37,356 bases of DNA. Origin: a virus. Below the pieces are notes generated by a model that ran no database searches, was not told the origin of the DNA, and saw only the letters and a program-made list of their open reading frames with translations. The DNA lies in IMG/VR virus record IMGVR_UViG_3300024265_000136, positions 1 to 37,356 of that record; one strand, 5' to 3'. The position numbers were made by a program, and so were the translations under genes. Of the stretch, positions 29,771 to 37,131 are shown piece by piece (position 1 is the stretch's first letter; each line of letters opens with the position of its first letter).

Positions 29771-31308
29771 TGCAACTCCGCCCATACCAGTCAACCTTAA
29801 TCGATCGAGCCCGTGAAGCGTTAGGCAAAACAAAATATCTCTTTATCGCTCTTCCTACGGGTGCCGGTAAAACAATAATATTTTCGGCTATGACTACAGG
29901 CGCTTTCAAGCGTAAATATCGAGTATGGATAATAATTCCCCGTAATGAGATTTTAGATCAAGCCTCCGACCATTTATTTAGGCATAAAGTACCGCACGCT
30001 ATGATTAAAGCTGGATCGAATGAATCAAGGGCTTATACTGTCCACCTGGTCAGTAAAGATACACTGACCAGGCGATGGGATAAAATAATCAATTGGCCGG
30101 ATATGATTATTATAGATGAGGCACATCTTAATTATAAATTTCAAATAGAGTTAAAAAGCCGAGTACCGGACAAAACTTATATAATCGGTTTTTCGGCCAC
30201 CCCGGAACGCCTCAGTGGTGAGGGATTGTCTGATATTTACGATAATATTATTTATGGACCTTCGCAGGTTGAATTAATAGAGTTAGGCTTTCTAACTAAA
30301 ATACAATATTTCGCTCCCGGTCTGGAAGGTCTTGAGGAACTACATAAAAAGGGAACTGACTACAACCAGGATGAGCTTGCCGAGCTATTTAAAAAACGGG
30401 CTGTTTACGGCAAAGCAATAAATCATTACCGTGAGCATGGGCAAGGAAAAGCAACAATGGTTTTTTGCCGGTCAATAAAAGCCTCCGAAGAGACAGCACG
30501 GCAATTTAGAAATGCGGGCTATAAATTTGAGAGTCTTGACGGTCGAATGGGTAAAGGCAAAAGAAAAGCGATATTAGATGGCCTGCGTAATGGTCAATTA
30601 GACGGTGTCTGTTCATGCGAGCTCACCATATACGGAATTGATATCCCCCGGATTGAATGTATTATAATGTTGCGCCCGACTCTCTCCCGGACATATTATA
30701 TGCAGATGATCGGGAGGGGATTACGGCCATATCCGGGGAAAGATGCCTGCATTATTCTAGACCATGTATCGAATTTGCAGTATCACGGCCATCCGTTACA
30801 GGATTATGACTGGTCATTTTATGGCCGGGAAAAAAAGAAACGTTTCAAAGGCGATTCTACGGCTACATTAAAGCTTTGCGATAAATGTTTTTTGTATTAT
30901 GAGGGTGATATTTGTCCGAACTGTGGGGCCGGTAGAGATGGTAGAAAACCGCCTAATATAAAAATAGTTGACGGTCGACTTGTAGAAATATCCGGGCCGG
31001 TAAAATTGAATGATCGAGATCCCCTGGAACGGCGGGAATTCATCGACCGGATTAACGGCCTGGTAGATGAGTACCAATTAGCTGCGGAAGAGGGGAAGAT
31101 ACTCCCCGGCCCGGTGGGGGAGTTATTACGGATTGCTGCGGAGTTGGGATATTCGATTATGTGGGTGTATCACAGGCTCACAGGCGAAGATAAAAGAGCT
31201 GTTAATATTCCGCTGCTTCACGAGATCGCACGGCAGCGTAATTTTAAACCAGGCTGGGTCTATTTTAAAAGAAAAGAATTACAAAGCAGGAATAGGAGGG
31301 CAAGTTGA
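29770..31308 (+). CDS. DEAH-box superfamily 2 helicase with zinc ribbon
   Basis: The 512 residues have Q-motif-like LRPYQ (3-7), Walker A LPTGAGKT (28-35), DEAH (116-119), FSATPER (141-147) and motif VI QMIGRGLRP (about 312-320). A C-terminal zinc ribbon CDKCFLYYEGDICPNCG (about 370-386) follows. It resembles RadD/UvsW-type helicases that remodel branched DNA in replication and recombination. It starts at the TAATG junction with the fused helicase-MTase and ends in a TTGA overlap with the radical SAM gene, so all three are one translational unit. Confidence 0.9.
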   Translation: MQLRPYQSTLIDRAREALGKTKYLFIALPTGAGKTIIFSAMTTGAFKRKYRVWIIIPRNEILDQASDHLFRHKVPHAMIKAGSNESRAYTVHLVSKDTLTRRWDKIINWPDMIIIDEAHLNYKFQIELKSRVPDKTYIIGFSATPERLSGEGLSDIYDNIIYGPSQVELIELGFLTKIQYFAPGLEGLEELHKKGTDYNQDELAELFKKRAVYGKAINHYREHGQGKATMVFCRSIKASEETARQFRNAGYKFESLDGRMGKGKRKAILDGLRNGQLDGVCSCELTIYGIDIPRIECIIMLRPTLSRTYYMQMIGRGLRPYPGKDACIILDHVSNLQYHGHPLQDYDWSFYGREKKKRFKGDSTATLKLCDKCFLYYEGDICPNCGAGRDGRKPPNIKIVDGRLVEISGPVKLNDRDPLERREFIDRINGLVDEYQLAAEEGKILPGPVGELLRIAAELGYSIMWVYHRLTGEDKRAVNIPLLHEIARQRNFKPGWVYFKRKELQSRNRRAS

Positions 31309-32150
31309 TTGCAAGAGTATTTCCCAGACGTACAAAAGCTACTCCGATTGATTTATATTCATTTCATACTGAGCCAGGATGGTTCATTCCTGATGATATT
31401 ACAGAAGTGCATGTGTCCGTAACGTTTACCTGGGATCTGCCAGAGGCTGAACACCTCGCCATATTATGGTCTACCGTGGCTCCCGTGCGGATCGGCGGGC
31501 CTGCCACAGGAAAGCCGAGCGGTGATTTTGTGCCAGGAAAGTATCTCAAGCCCGGATACGTGATCACCTCAAGAGGCTGTCCTAATAAATGTTGGTTTTG
31601 TGATGTTTGGAAAAGAGAAGGTGATATAAGAGAATTGTCAATCAAACCGGGAATAAATGTGCTCGATGATAATTTATTGGCTTGCTCTGAAAAACATATA
31701 AGAGCAGTTTTTAAAATGTTGAAAGCTCAAAAAGGCCGCAAAGAATTAACCGGCGGATTAGAAGCGGCACGACTTAAGGATTGGCATGTTGATTTATTGG
31801 TAGACCTAAAACCTAAACAGATGTTTTTTGCCTACGATACACCGGATGACTATGAACCATTAGTTGAAGCAGGCAAAAAATTGGCAAGAGCGAATTTTAC
31901 GGTAAAAAGCAAGGGCTTGCGTTGCTATGTATTGATCGGATATCCGGGCGACATTATGAAGGATGCCGAGAAAAGATTAAATCGGACTTTAGATGCAGGT
32001 TTTATTCCTTATGCCATGCTTTATCGAGATAAAACAGGATGTTATGATCCTGCATGGAGAAAATTGCAGAGGCTATGGACAAGACCAGCTATTATAAAAA
32101 TAGGAGGACAGCGTGACAGAGATAATGGAAGCATTCGAGAAATGGGATAA
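31305..32150 (+). CDS. Radical SAM protein
   Basis: The 281 residues carry TSRGCPNKCWFCDVW, the CxxxCxxC [4Fe-4S]/SAM motif at Cys92, Cys96 and Cys99. An N-terminal part (ARVFPRRTKATPID, VAPVRIGGPATG) and conserved LDDNLLACSEKHIRAVF and GYPGD motifs match a radical SAM group seen in phage genomes. The substrate is unknown; candidates are DNA base or tRNA modification. A TTG start at 31305 is used, with AGGAGGG 4 nt upstream. Being coupled to the helicase and helicase-MTase genes suggests a nucleic-acid target, which is inference. Confidence 0.85.
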   Translation: MIARVFPRRTKATPIDLYSFHTEPGWFIPDDITEVHVSVTFTWDLPEAEHLAILWSTVAPVRIGGPATGKPSGDFVPGKYLKPGYVITSRGCPNKCWFCDVWKREGDIRELSIKPGINVLDDNLLACSEKHIRAVFKMLKAQKGRKELTGGLEAARLKDWHVDLLVDLKPKQMFFAYDTPDDYEPLVEAGKKLARANFTVKSKGLRCYVLIGYPGDIMKDAEKRLNRTLDAGFIPYAMLYRDKTGCYDPAWRKLQRLWTRPAIIKIGGQRDRDNGSIREMG

Positions 32151-32316
32151 AGACCCGGAATGGTCTGAAGAGGAAAAGAAATTTGCATACAATTTTAGAT
32201 TGGATTCACACGCTAAATATTGTAGAGCAATAGGATTTTTTGTAGGCTATAAAGCTGGACAGGCTTCTAAGACCACCCCTCAACCAGATACCCTGGTGGC
32301 TCCGGTATCTCCCTAA
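32113..32316 (+). CDS. Hypothetical small protein
   Basis: A GTG start at 32113 with AGGAGG 5 nt upstream, overlapping the radical SAM end by 38 nt. The 67 residues are acidic/aromatic in the first half (EAFEKWDKDPEWSEEEKKFAYNFRLDSHAKYCRAIGFFVGYKAG) and low-complexity at the end. Unrecognised. Its 3' end overlaps the opposite VRR-NUC gene. Confidence 0.5.
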   Translation: MTEIMEAFEKWDKDPEWSEEEKKFAYNFRLDSHAKYCRAIGFFVGYKAGQASKTTPQPDTLVAPVSP

Positions 32317-32632
32317 AAATCCAGCATAATGCACCGAACCCGGACATTTTAGATAGCCATCGCCGCTGTTTAATGCTGATGGTAGGATATGCAATGGTCT
32401 TGACTTCTAAAAATTCACAGGTGAACAACCGCTTCCCGTGTATTATCTGGGAGCCGAACAATATAAAATCCGATCCGCCGCCGTTAGGGGGAATACCGTA
32501 GGGAACATGGATACCGTTATAATCAGCCCGTCCGCTCCGGTTAGGGATCATTACCCATCCCTCATACTGCGGCTGCTCTTTAAACCATCTTATAGCGATC
32601 TCCGATACTTCAGCATGTATAAGGCCGAGCAT
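32267..32632 (-). CDS. VRR-NUC-type nuclease
   Basis: The 121 residues show the PD-(D/E)xK features of VRR-NUC: GIPPNGGGSDFILFG (catalytic Asp), CEFLEVKT (E-x-K, about 73-80) and SIKQRRWLSKM (Gln helix), with GALCWIF at the end. These are structure-specific or Holliday-junction-type nucleases in phages. It is encoded antisense to the plus-strand replication operon and overlaps the tail of the 32113 gene. No ribosome site precedes the ATG at 32632. Its promoter may lie among the operators at 32672-32700. Confidence 0.8.
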   Translation of the reverse strand: MLGLIHAEVSEIAIRWFKEQPQYEGWVMIPNRSGRADYNGIHVPYGIPPNGGGSDFILFGSQIIHGKRLFTCEFLEVKTIAYPTISIKQRRWLSKMSGFGALCWIFREIPEPPGYLVEGWS

Positions 32633-32671
32633 AAAATTATGCTACCATAAAAAATAAAATAAAAAAAGTGC

Positions 32672-32700
32672 TTGACAGACTGTTAACAGAGTGTTAACAT
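32672..32700 (+). promoter_or_regulatory. Promoter with tandem TGTTAACA operators, leaderless start
   Basis: TTGACA (32672-32677), 17 nt, TAACAT (32695-32700). The predicted +1 is 32707, the A of the RHH gene's ATG. Two identical palindromes TGTTAACA (32681-32688 and 32692-32699), 11 bp apart or one helical turn, fill the spacer and the -10: a textbook repressor site. Confidence 0.75.
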
Positions 32701-32706
32701 ATAATT

Positions 32707-32847
32707 ATGAAAAAGGATATTGTATTTTTAGGCGTTAGGGTATCGGTTGAAGCAAAAAAGAAAATAGAGAAAATTGCTAAGCTTAATCGTCGGTCAGTCG
32801 CAAAAGAGATTGAGCGATTAATTATGGAATTGGAGGTATTATCATGA
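32707..32847 (+). CDS. RHH repressor, autoregulatory (predicted)
   Basis: The 46 residues read MKKDIVFLGVRVSVEAKKKIEKIAKLNRRSVAKEIERLIMELE. This is a minimal Arc/CopG-type ribbon-helix-helix (strand FLGVRVS, helix EAKKKIEKIAKL, helix SVAKEIERLIM). The ATG is the predicted first base of the transcript. The stop overlaps the lipoprotein ATG (ATGA). Tandem palindromes at the promoter strongly suggest dimers of this protein repress their own operon. Confidence 0.8.
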   Translation: MKKDIVFLGVRVSVEAKKKIEKIAKLNRRSVAKEIERLIMELEVLS

Positions 32848-33965
32848 CCAAATATAAAAAATCGTTTTATGTTTTTATCTGTATCATCTATCTTTTTGTA
32901 GCAGTTCTTTGTTGCATAGTATTGGCAAATTGTACGGTTGAACCGGGAGTCAGTACTACTATCAGTTTACCACCTATAGATGATCCACCTGACCCGCCAC
33001 CTGACTCAGGGGAAATATTATACATTACCTATGATGGGACTGATATTAAATTTGTCTATAATCCAAACTCAATTATATGGTTATCCGGTCAAGCCGTATC
33101 TGCCGGAAATGGGATTATATCAGTCGATGATATTTTGTATTTTCTATCCCCTGAAGGAAAAGTTATCGAATCCTACCGGCTACCTTGTATCGCTGATGCT
33201 GTCGGCATATCCGGAAGCGATGTTTATTCCGCCGTTATAGAAGGGAGTAATACCAGGATTTTTAAAAACAGCGATGAGTTGGCCGTCTATCCCTGGGTTA
33301 TTGAGCAAATAAATGTAACCGTTACCGGGGATGTAATTGCAGAGAATTCAAATCATACCTTTTATTCCCTATCCTGCGAGGCTACAAATATTATTTATGC
33401 AGATAATGAGAGCTTGTTCGTTTTTGATTTTAATTCCATTGCAAAGACCGTCATCTTCCGAGGATTGTATGATTATGTAGACGGCTGGTCGACTAATTAT
33501 TTCTGGAGAAATACTGGCTGGCTCTATGATGGATATTACTGGATCTCTTCAAACGGCTACACCTGGAACGCCGGCGGACTGAATGAGGATAATACGGCCA
33601 TGTGGACTTGGAATTTATCGCCATATCCTGTACAGGATTATTATGGAGAATCACCCGTTGTAATCCCCGCAGCTACGAGGATAGAACACTCTGAGATTGT
33701 AACATATTGGATCGAGTGTAACACCGGTTATTTGATGAGATACACCGAGAGCATAGATTTAATCGAGATATTAGATCGTATTTATCCGGGCGATGGAATG
33801 AGAGAAACCGGATATGCATTGCAATATACCCTTAACCCATCCATGATAAATGATTGCTTATTTTATCACCACGGCGGATTTTTATATTGCTACACCTTTA
33901 TTACAGGGGATACCGGGAGCGTGATAGTTATTTCGGATGATGTTGAAGTGTGGGGGATACGATGA
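32844..33965 (+). CDS. Phage-encoded lipoprotein
   Basis: The 373 residues begin with a signal sequence (MTKYKKSFYVFICIIYLFVAVLCCIVLANC). Cys30 is a lipobox cysteine in LANC, an atypical box with Asn at -1. A proline/aspartate linker (PPIDDPPDPPPDSG, about 43-56) precedes a repetitive strand-rich domain with many Tyr, Trp and Asp (GWLYDGYYWISSNGYTW, WTWNLSPYP). It could be a beta-propeller or similar surface protein. It sits in an autonomous operon with its own repressor and terminator, a moron or superinfection-exclusion pattern. No family recognised; exported and membrane-anchored in a diderm host. Confidence 0.7.
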   Translation: MTKYKKSFYVFICIIYLFVAVLCCIVLANCTVEPGVSTTISLPPIDDPPDPPPDSGEILYITYDGTDIKFVYNPNSIIWLSGQAVSAGNGIISVDDILYFLSPEGKVIESYRLPCIADAVGISGSDVYSAVIEGSNTRIFKNSDELAVYPWVIEQINVTVTGDVIAENSNHTFYSLSCEATNIIYADNESLFVFDFNSIAKTVIFRGLYDYVDGWSTNYFWRNTGWLYDGYYWISSNGYTWNAGGLNEDNTAMWTWNLSPYPVQDYYGESPVVIPAATRIEHSEIVTYWIECNTGYLMRYTESIDLIEILDRIYPGDGMRETGYALQYTLNPSMINDCLFYHHGGFLYCYTFITGDTGSVIVISDDVEVWGIR

Positions 33966-34216
33966 TTCTAACCGCTGAAATGTTTGGAGATAAATGGCCG
34001 TTTAAATTTGGCTGTATTGAAATAATAAAAAATAGTATGGCACTTATTATTAAAACTCCCTCTACTTATCAATATGCTTTGAATGGAATAGCAGAAAACC
34101 AGGGATATAAAAAACTTGATTGCACAATATGGAAAAATAATCCGGAAACTGGATATAAAATGAGCCTATCGCCGATATTGGATTATGTGCAGGGAAAGGG
34201 GGCAAAGAATGACTGA
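33962..34216 (+). CDS. Hypothetical protein of the lipoprotein operon
   Basis: The 84 residues are coupled to the lipoprotein by ATGA. The sequence is mixed alpha/beta (EMFGDKWPFKFGCIEIIKNSMALIIKTPSTYQYALNGIAENQGYKKLDCTIWKN). It resembles small phage DUF-type proteins that begin LTaemfGdkWPFtv and end with a C-terminal charged tail. Function unknown. Confidence 0.6.
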   Translation: MILTAEMFGDKWPFKFGCIEIIKNSMALIIKTPSTYQYALNGIAENQGYKKLDCTIWKNNPETGYKMSLSPILDYVQGKGAKND

Positions 34217-34349
34217 ACGTGAGTTATTTGCAGAAGCAACAGACATATTGAATAAACACATAGAAAGCGGTTCGGCTGAATATTTCATAAACGATATGGA
34301 AGAATTGTTCAACAAATGGGATGAAAACGGGAAGGATGAACCGGCATAA
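34209..34349 (+). CDS. Tiny acidic helical protein
   Basis: A 46-residue ORF from ATG 34209, overlapping the previous stop, with AAAGGGGG upstream. MTERELFAEATDILNKHIESGSAEYFINDMEELFNKWDENGKD is an acidic two-helix sequence. It is the last gene before the plus-strand terminator. Unrecognised. Confidence 0.5.
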   Translation: MTERELFAEATDILNKHIESGSAEYFINDMEELFNKWDENGKDEPA

Positions 34350-34380
34350 TAAAACCCGCCCTGCGTTACAACAGAGCGGG
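34347..34380 (-). terminator. Rho-independent terminator of the tail operon (minus)
   Basis: On the minus strand, the stem CCCGCTCTG/CAGGGCGGG (rc of 34372-34380 and 34355-34363, with one G-T pair), an 8-nt loop and then TTTTATTA. It stops leftward transcription of the tail genes. Confidence 0.75.
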
Positions 34381-34391
34381 CGGTAAGAAGT

Positions 34392-34424
34392 GGGGTGCTC
34401 ATTAGAGCGCCCTTATTTTTATTT
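34392..34424 (+). terminator. Rho-independent terminator of the lipoprotein operon (plus)
   Basis: GGGGTGCTC-ATTA-GAGCGCCCT (34392-34413; 9 bp with two G-T pairs) followed by TATTTTTATTT. It faces the minus-strand terminator at 34347-34380. Confidence 0.8.
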
Positions 34425-34818
34425 AACGGTTTCCTCCAATCTTTCCTTCAATTCTAATTCCTATCTCATTATACCAACCTTCCCATATTAAAGATGGCTG
34501 ATAATGATACATATAGGTCATGATCGGGTGCATGCAATAATGTCTAAAAAATATATCGATCATATTATATCTTAACCCGGTTTCAAATTTGTAAGTAACA
34601 GCCTTCGGGTCAAATATTAATCCGGGCGATTTGTGAAGTATTGTTTTTGCTCCGCCGTTTAGATAAAGATGATCAAATATAATTAGCTCAGCCTGCATGT
34701 CAAAAAAGTAAGCACCGTTTAGGTAGACAGCTTCAGGTGGAGTTTTTTCGTACATAGAGAAAGCACCGTTAGGGAGCCAGCCACATTCAAGGATAAATAA
34801 AAATATTAACCATTTCAT
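34423..34818 (-). CDS. Exported beta-barrel-like protein
   Basis: The 131 residues start with a hydrophobic signal (MKWLIFLFILECGWLPNGAFS). An alternating strand pattern follows (AVYLNGAYFFDMQAELIIFD, YKFETGLRYNMIDIFFRHYCMHPI, WYNEIGIRIEGKIGG), as in small outer-membrane barrels. Similar proteins with xFRHYCxHP accompany phage tail-fiber genes. It is the last gene of the tail operon. It might block a receptor or coat the host surface; unproven. Confidence 0.55.
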   Translation of the reverse strand: MKWLIFLFILECGWLPNGAFSMYEKTPPEAVYLNGAYFFDMQAELIIFDHLYLNGGAKTILHKSPGLIFDPKAVTYKFETGLRYNMIDIFFRHYCMHPIMTYMYHYQPSLIWEGWYNEIGIRIEGKIGGNR

Positions 34819-34823
34819 GGCGG

Positions 34824-35315
34824 CTATACCGTAAGCGTTATGGCCTTAATCTCATTAATCGTTTTTGCTGCGTCTACTAAGAGCGTAATATCCCGGAGCC
34901 GGTTTTTCTCTGTGATAATCGCCGTTGTATCTGTTGCGTTTTCAATCGCTCTCATAGAATCCACGTCGAGAGCAGCCAATAGCGGGGCACGATCAATTCT
35001 TAATTTGTTCTTTTTTATTTCTCTTGCCTTTGGAATATCGATAGACATATCATATTGGACAGCACCTTTAAAATATTCATAATCAGCGGGAGCAGGCATT
35101 TCTGATTCATCTATAATTTTATGTTCTGGCTGGGAATATTTTTTATATTCAGCAATCCCCATAATCCCTGTTGCCCATGACTTCTGTTTATCGGTGGGTA
35201 ATATACGGGGCACGTCTTTTTCAGTGACTCCCTCAATACCGAAAATTGCCAGCCCCTCTTTTGTCGGAGTAATAACCGCTATTCCGTCATCTGTTTTATA
35301 AACAATTTTCTTCAT
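34824..35315 (-). CDS. Tail-fiber-associated/assembly-type protein
   Basis: The start is taken at 35315 (MKKIVYKTDDGIAVI), after AAGGAGAGAAAA. Of the 163 residues, the N-terminus resembles the phage module GIAVITPTKEGLAIFGIEGVTEKDVP. The C-terminus is a helical unit SIDIPKAREIKKNKLRIDRAPLLAALDVDSM...LRDITLLVDAAKT seen in tail-fiber-assembly-like genes. It follows the fiber gene, the usual slot of fiber chaperones. Confidence 0.65.
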   Translation of the reverse strand: MKKIVYKTDDGIAVITPTKEGLAIFGIEGVTEKDVPRILPTDKQKSWATGIMGIAEYKKYSQPEHKIIDESEMPAPADYEYFKGAVQYDMSIDIPKAREIKKNKLRIDRAPLLAALDVDSMRAIENATDTTAIITEKNRLRDITLLVDAAKTINEIKAITLTV

Positions 35316-35340
35316 TTTATTTTTTCTCTCCTTTTTATTT

Positions 35341-36162
35341 TTATTGGCTGTGAATTGTAATTGAAATTTGATTGCTGTCAATCACTCCGCCAGCATGACC
35401 GTGCGTAAGAATCTGCGCCGAGTTCGTAAGTAGTGTTAATGAGCCCAATATTACTGTGCCTGTTGCACTTCCTAATACTACATAATCCGCATTCGACATC
35501 GCATTCGTAAAATTGACTGTATAGTCACCGACCCCATTATCCGTGATACTCGACACATTAAAACTGTCCCGGATTGCCACCACACCCGTGCCGTCAAAAT
35601 TGACCCAGGCTTTGGCTTCTTGTACGGTGTTACGTTTCGATATCCAGTTTGCTCCGTCGCTGACAAACGTTTTTTGTCCTGGTAATGTAAAATCAAAATT
35701 GCCAGGCGTTAATCCGTCAATCGTCTGCGCTCCACTAGTCAATAATAACACGCTACCCGCAGCCGCTCCGGTTACATTTATGACAATCGTTTGCTGTACG
35801 AAATTCCCCGCCGACGCATCCGGGAGAGTAATAGTAATATCCCCGGCCTGTTTGACTGCCCTGATTAATTGGTTCGGCCGCTCATCTGATAGGGTAATAT
35901 CTCCCGTTACATCTACCACGATCGGTTTTATGAATTTGAGTATCGCCTGTAATCGCTGCGAGGCTGTTGCCGACTCCTGCACAGCGTCGGGAGTATAACC
36001 TGCAAAATCCATGATAGCCTGAGCTACTCCCCATAGATCGTCTATAAATAATTTTACAAACTCCGTCCCGTCTGTAGCGCCGCCACCGCTTGCATTTACA
36101 CCCGCAGTATCGGGGAAATTAGCCCCGTCGGTATTGACAAATACCGTTTTATAATCTTTCAT
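35341..36162 (-). CDS. Tail fiber protein
   Basis: The 273 residues have GAGGAGGCGATAAAAA upstream. The N-terminus MKDYKTVFVNTDGANFPDTAGVN and helical bundle may attach to the baseplate. A central repetitive strand region (GDITITLPDASAGNFVQQTIVINVTG) is beta-helical. The C-terminus AWVNFDGTGVVAIRDSFNVSSITDNGVGDYTVNFTNAMSNADYVV matches a domain common to phage tail fibers. Host recognition is the likely role. Confidence 0.8.
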   Translation of the reverse strand: MKDYKTVFVNTDGANFPDTAGVNASGGGATDGTEFVKLFIDDLWGVAQAIMDFAGYTPDAVQESATASQRLQAILKFIKPIVVDVTGDITLSDERPNQLIRAVKQAGDITITLPDASAGNFVQQTIVINVTGAAAGSVLLLTSGAQTIDGLTPGNFDFTLPGQKTFVSDGANWISKRNTVQEAKAWVNFDGTGVVAIRDSFNVSSITDNGVGDYTVNFTNAMSNADYVVLGSATGTVILGSLTLLTNSAQILTHGHAGGVIDSNQISITIHSQ

Positions 36163-36269
36163 TTTTTATCGCCTCCTCGCCTACACGTATTTTTCAAAAA
36201 ATATCTTTTCAACCATTTACCTATGCTATATTGCGTTTTCTGATGCTTTGCTTTTTGCTTGCCCTTCAT
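36159..36269 (-). CDS. Tiny basic protein between tail genes
   Basis: A 36-residue ORF from ATG 36269, AGGAG 11 nt upstream, stop overlapping the fiber ATG (ATGA). MKGKQKAKHQKTQYSIGKWLKRYFLKNTCRR is strongly basic. It may merely couple fiber translation. A still shorter ORF (MAQAIAQETTGA, near 36313) precedes it and is not annotated. Confidence 0.45.
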   Translation of the reverse strand: MKGKQKAKHQKTQYSIGKWLKRYFLKNTCRRGGDKK

Positions 36270-36315
36270 TTATGTTATGCTCCTGTTGTCTCCTGTGCTA
36301 TGGCCTGCGCCATAA

Positions 36316-37131
36316 TTAATTAAAAGTTATAACCAACCCTGCCCATGAATGAAGTGGTTTAATCGATAAAATCAATCTTTTTAATTCCTGCTCCCTCTCT
36401 GCGTCCACGTCCGCATTTTCGATAGTCAATAACGATCCGTCCGGGTTAAATGTAGCTGCTCCGCCGACAAAAAATACCAATGGCCAATCATCCGGGTCAA
36501 CCGGTATATCATATTCCAATTTGGTAGTTTTCATTTCATCAAATCGCCCGGCATAACCATGTAACCCGCCTGCCCACATATCATCTGCCTGTGAGAGATA
36601 TGCAGGGACTGTGGTAAAAATATCGCCGTTGACTAATAATTCCCCGCCAACTCTACCAGCAAAAGCTGTTGACGGCGGGCCTGCAACTGGTATAAAACCG
36701 GCATAGGCATTATCACCGTTCGCTATCATTATAAATACTTGGTCTAAAAATATCGCCGGATCAACAGCCGGACTATTTTCATAAACCGTGAGTTGTGTAA
36801 ATCCTGAAGAATCAAGAGCGGCCTGCAAGATGTCAATTGAGCCATTGGAAATGTTCTCATATTTTTTCGTTGCCAACCGCATCCGCCGGATACTTTCAGT
36901 CAAATTAGTATCGACTGCAATTCCATATTCTTTTTCAAGATCAGATAAAATTGTAGTCAAAGCGGGGCTGCGGATATGAGCGAGCTGCTCTAAAAATTCT
37001 GCTATATCCTCGCTATTTTTTGAGATCCCTTCTATAAACTGATCAAGACCCTCTCCATCTTCCGGTACCCATAGCGGGCCGGGAGGTAATAGAGCGTCAA
37101 GAGTTTGTCTGCTTACCGATTTAGCCGACAT
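36316..37131 (-). CDS. DUF2313/YmfQ-family baseplate-associated tail protein
   Basis: The 271 residues have an AGGGAG ribosome site; the start overlaps the upstream baseplate J stop by 11 nt. The N-terminus SVSRQTLDALLPPGPLWVPEDGEGLDQFIEGISKNSEDI and the C-terminus LKRLILSIKPLHSWAGLVITFN follow the YmfQ/Mu gp48 pattern. The loop region 125-210 is larger than in short members. Baseplate J then YmfQ then fiber is the standard myovirus order. Confidence 0.8.
   Translation of the reverse strand: MSAKSVSRQTLDALLPPGPLWVPEDGEGLDQFIEGISKNSEDIAEFLEQLAHIRSPALTTILSDLEKEYGIAVDTNLTESIRRMRLATKKYENISNGSIDILQAALDSSGFTQLTVYENSPAVDPAIFLDQVFIMIANGDNAYAGFIPVAGPPSTAFAGRVGGELLVNGDIFTTVPAYLSQADDMWAGGLHGYAGRFDEMKTTKLEYDIPVDPDDWPLVFFVGGAATFNPDGSLLTIENADVDAEREQELKRLILSIKPLHSWAGLVITFN

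Noticed and set aside
27275-32632. Complete BREX, DISARM or restriction-modification defence system
   Set aside because: Helicase, methyltransferase and nuclease families are present, but the signature partners (for example PglZ, DrmB, HsdR or HsdS) are not, and the genes fit phage replication/modification better.
35543-35998. 151-codon plus-strand ORF within the tail fiber gene
   Set aside because: It is antisense to a clear fiber gene and has no ribosome site or neighbours on that strand.
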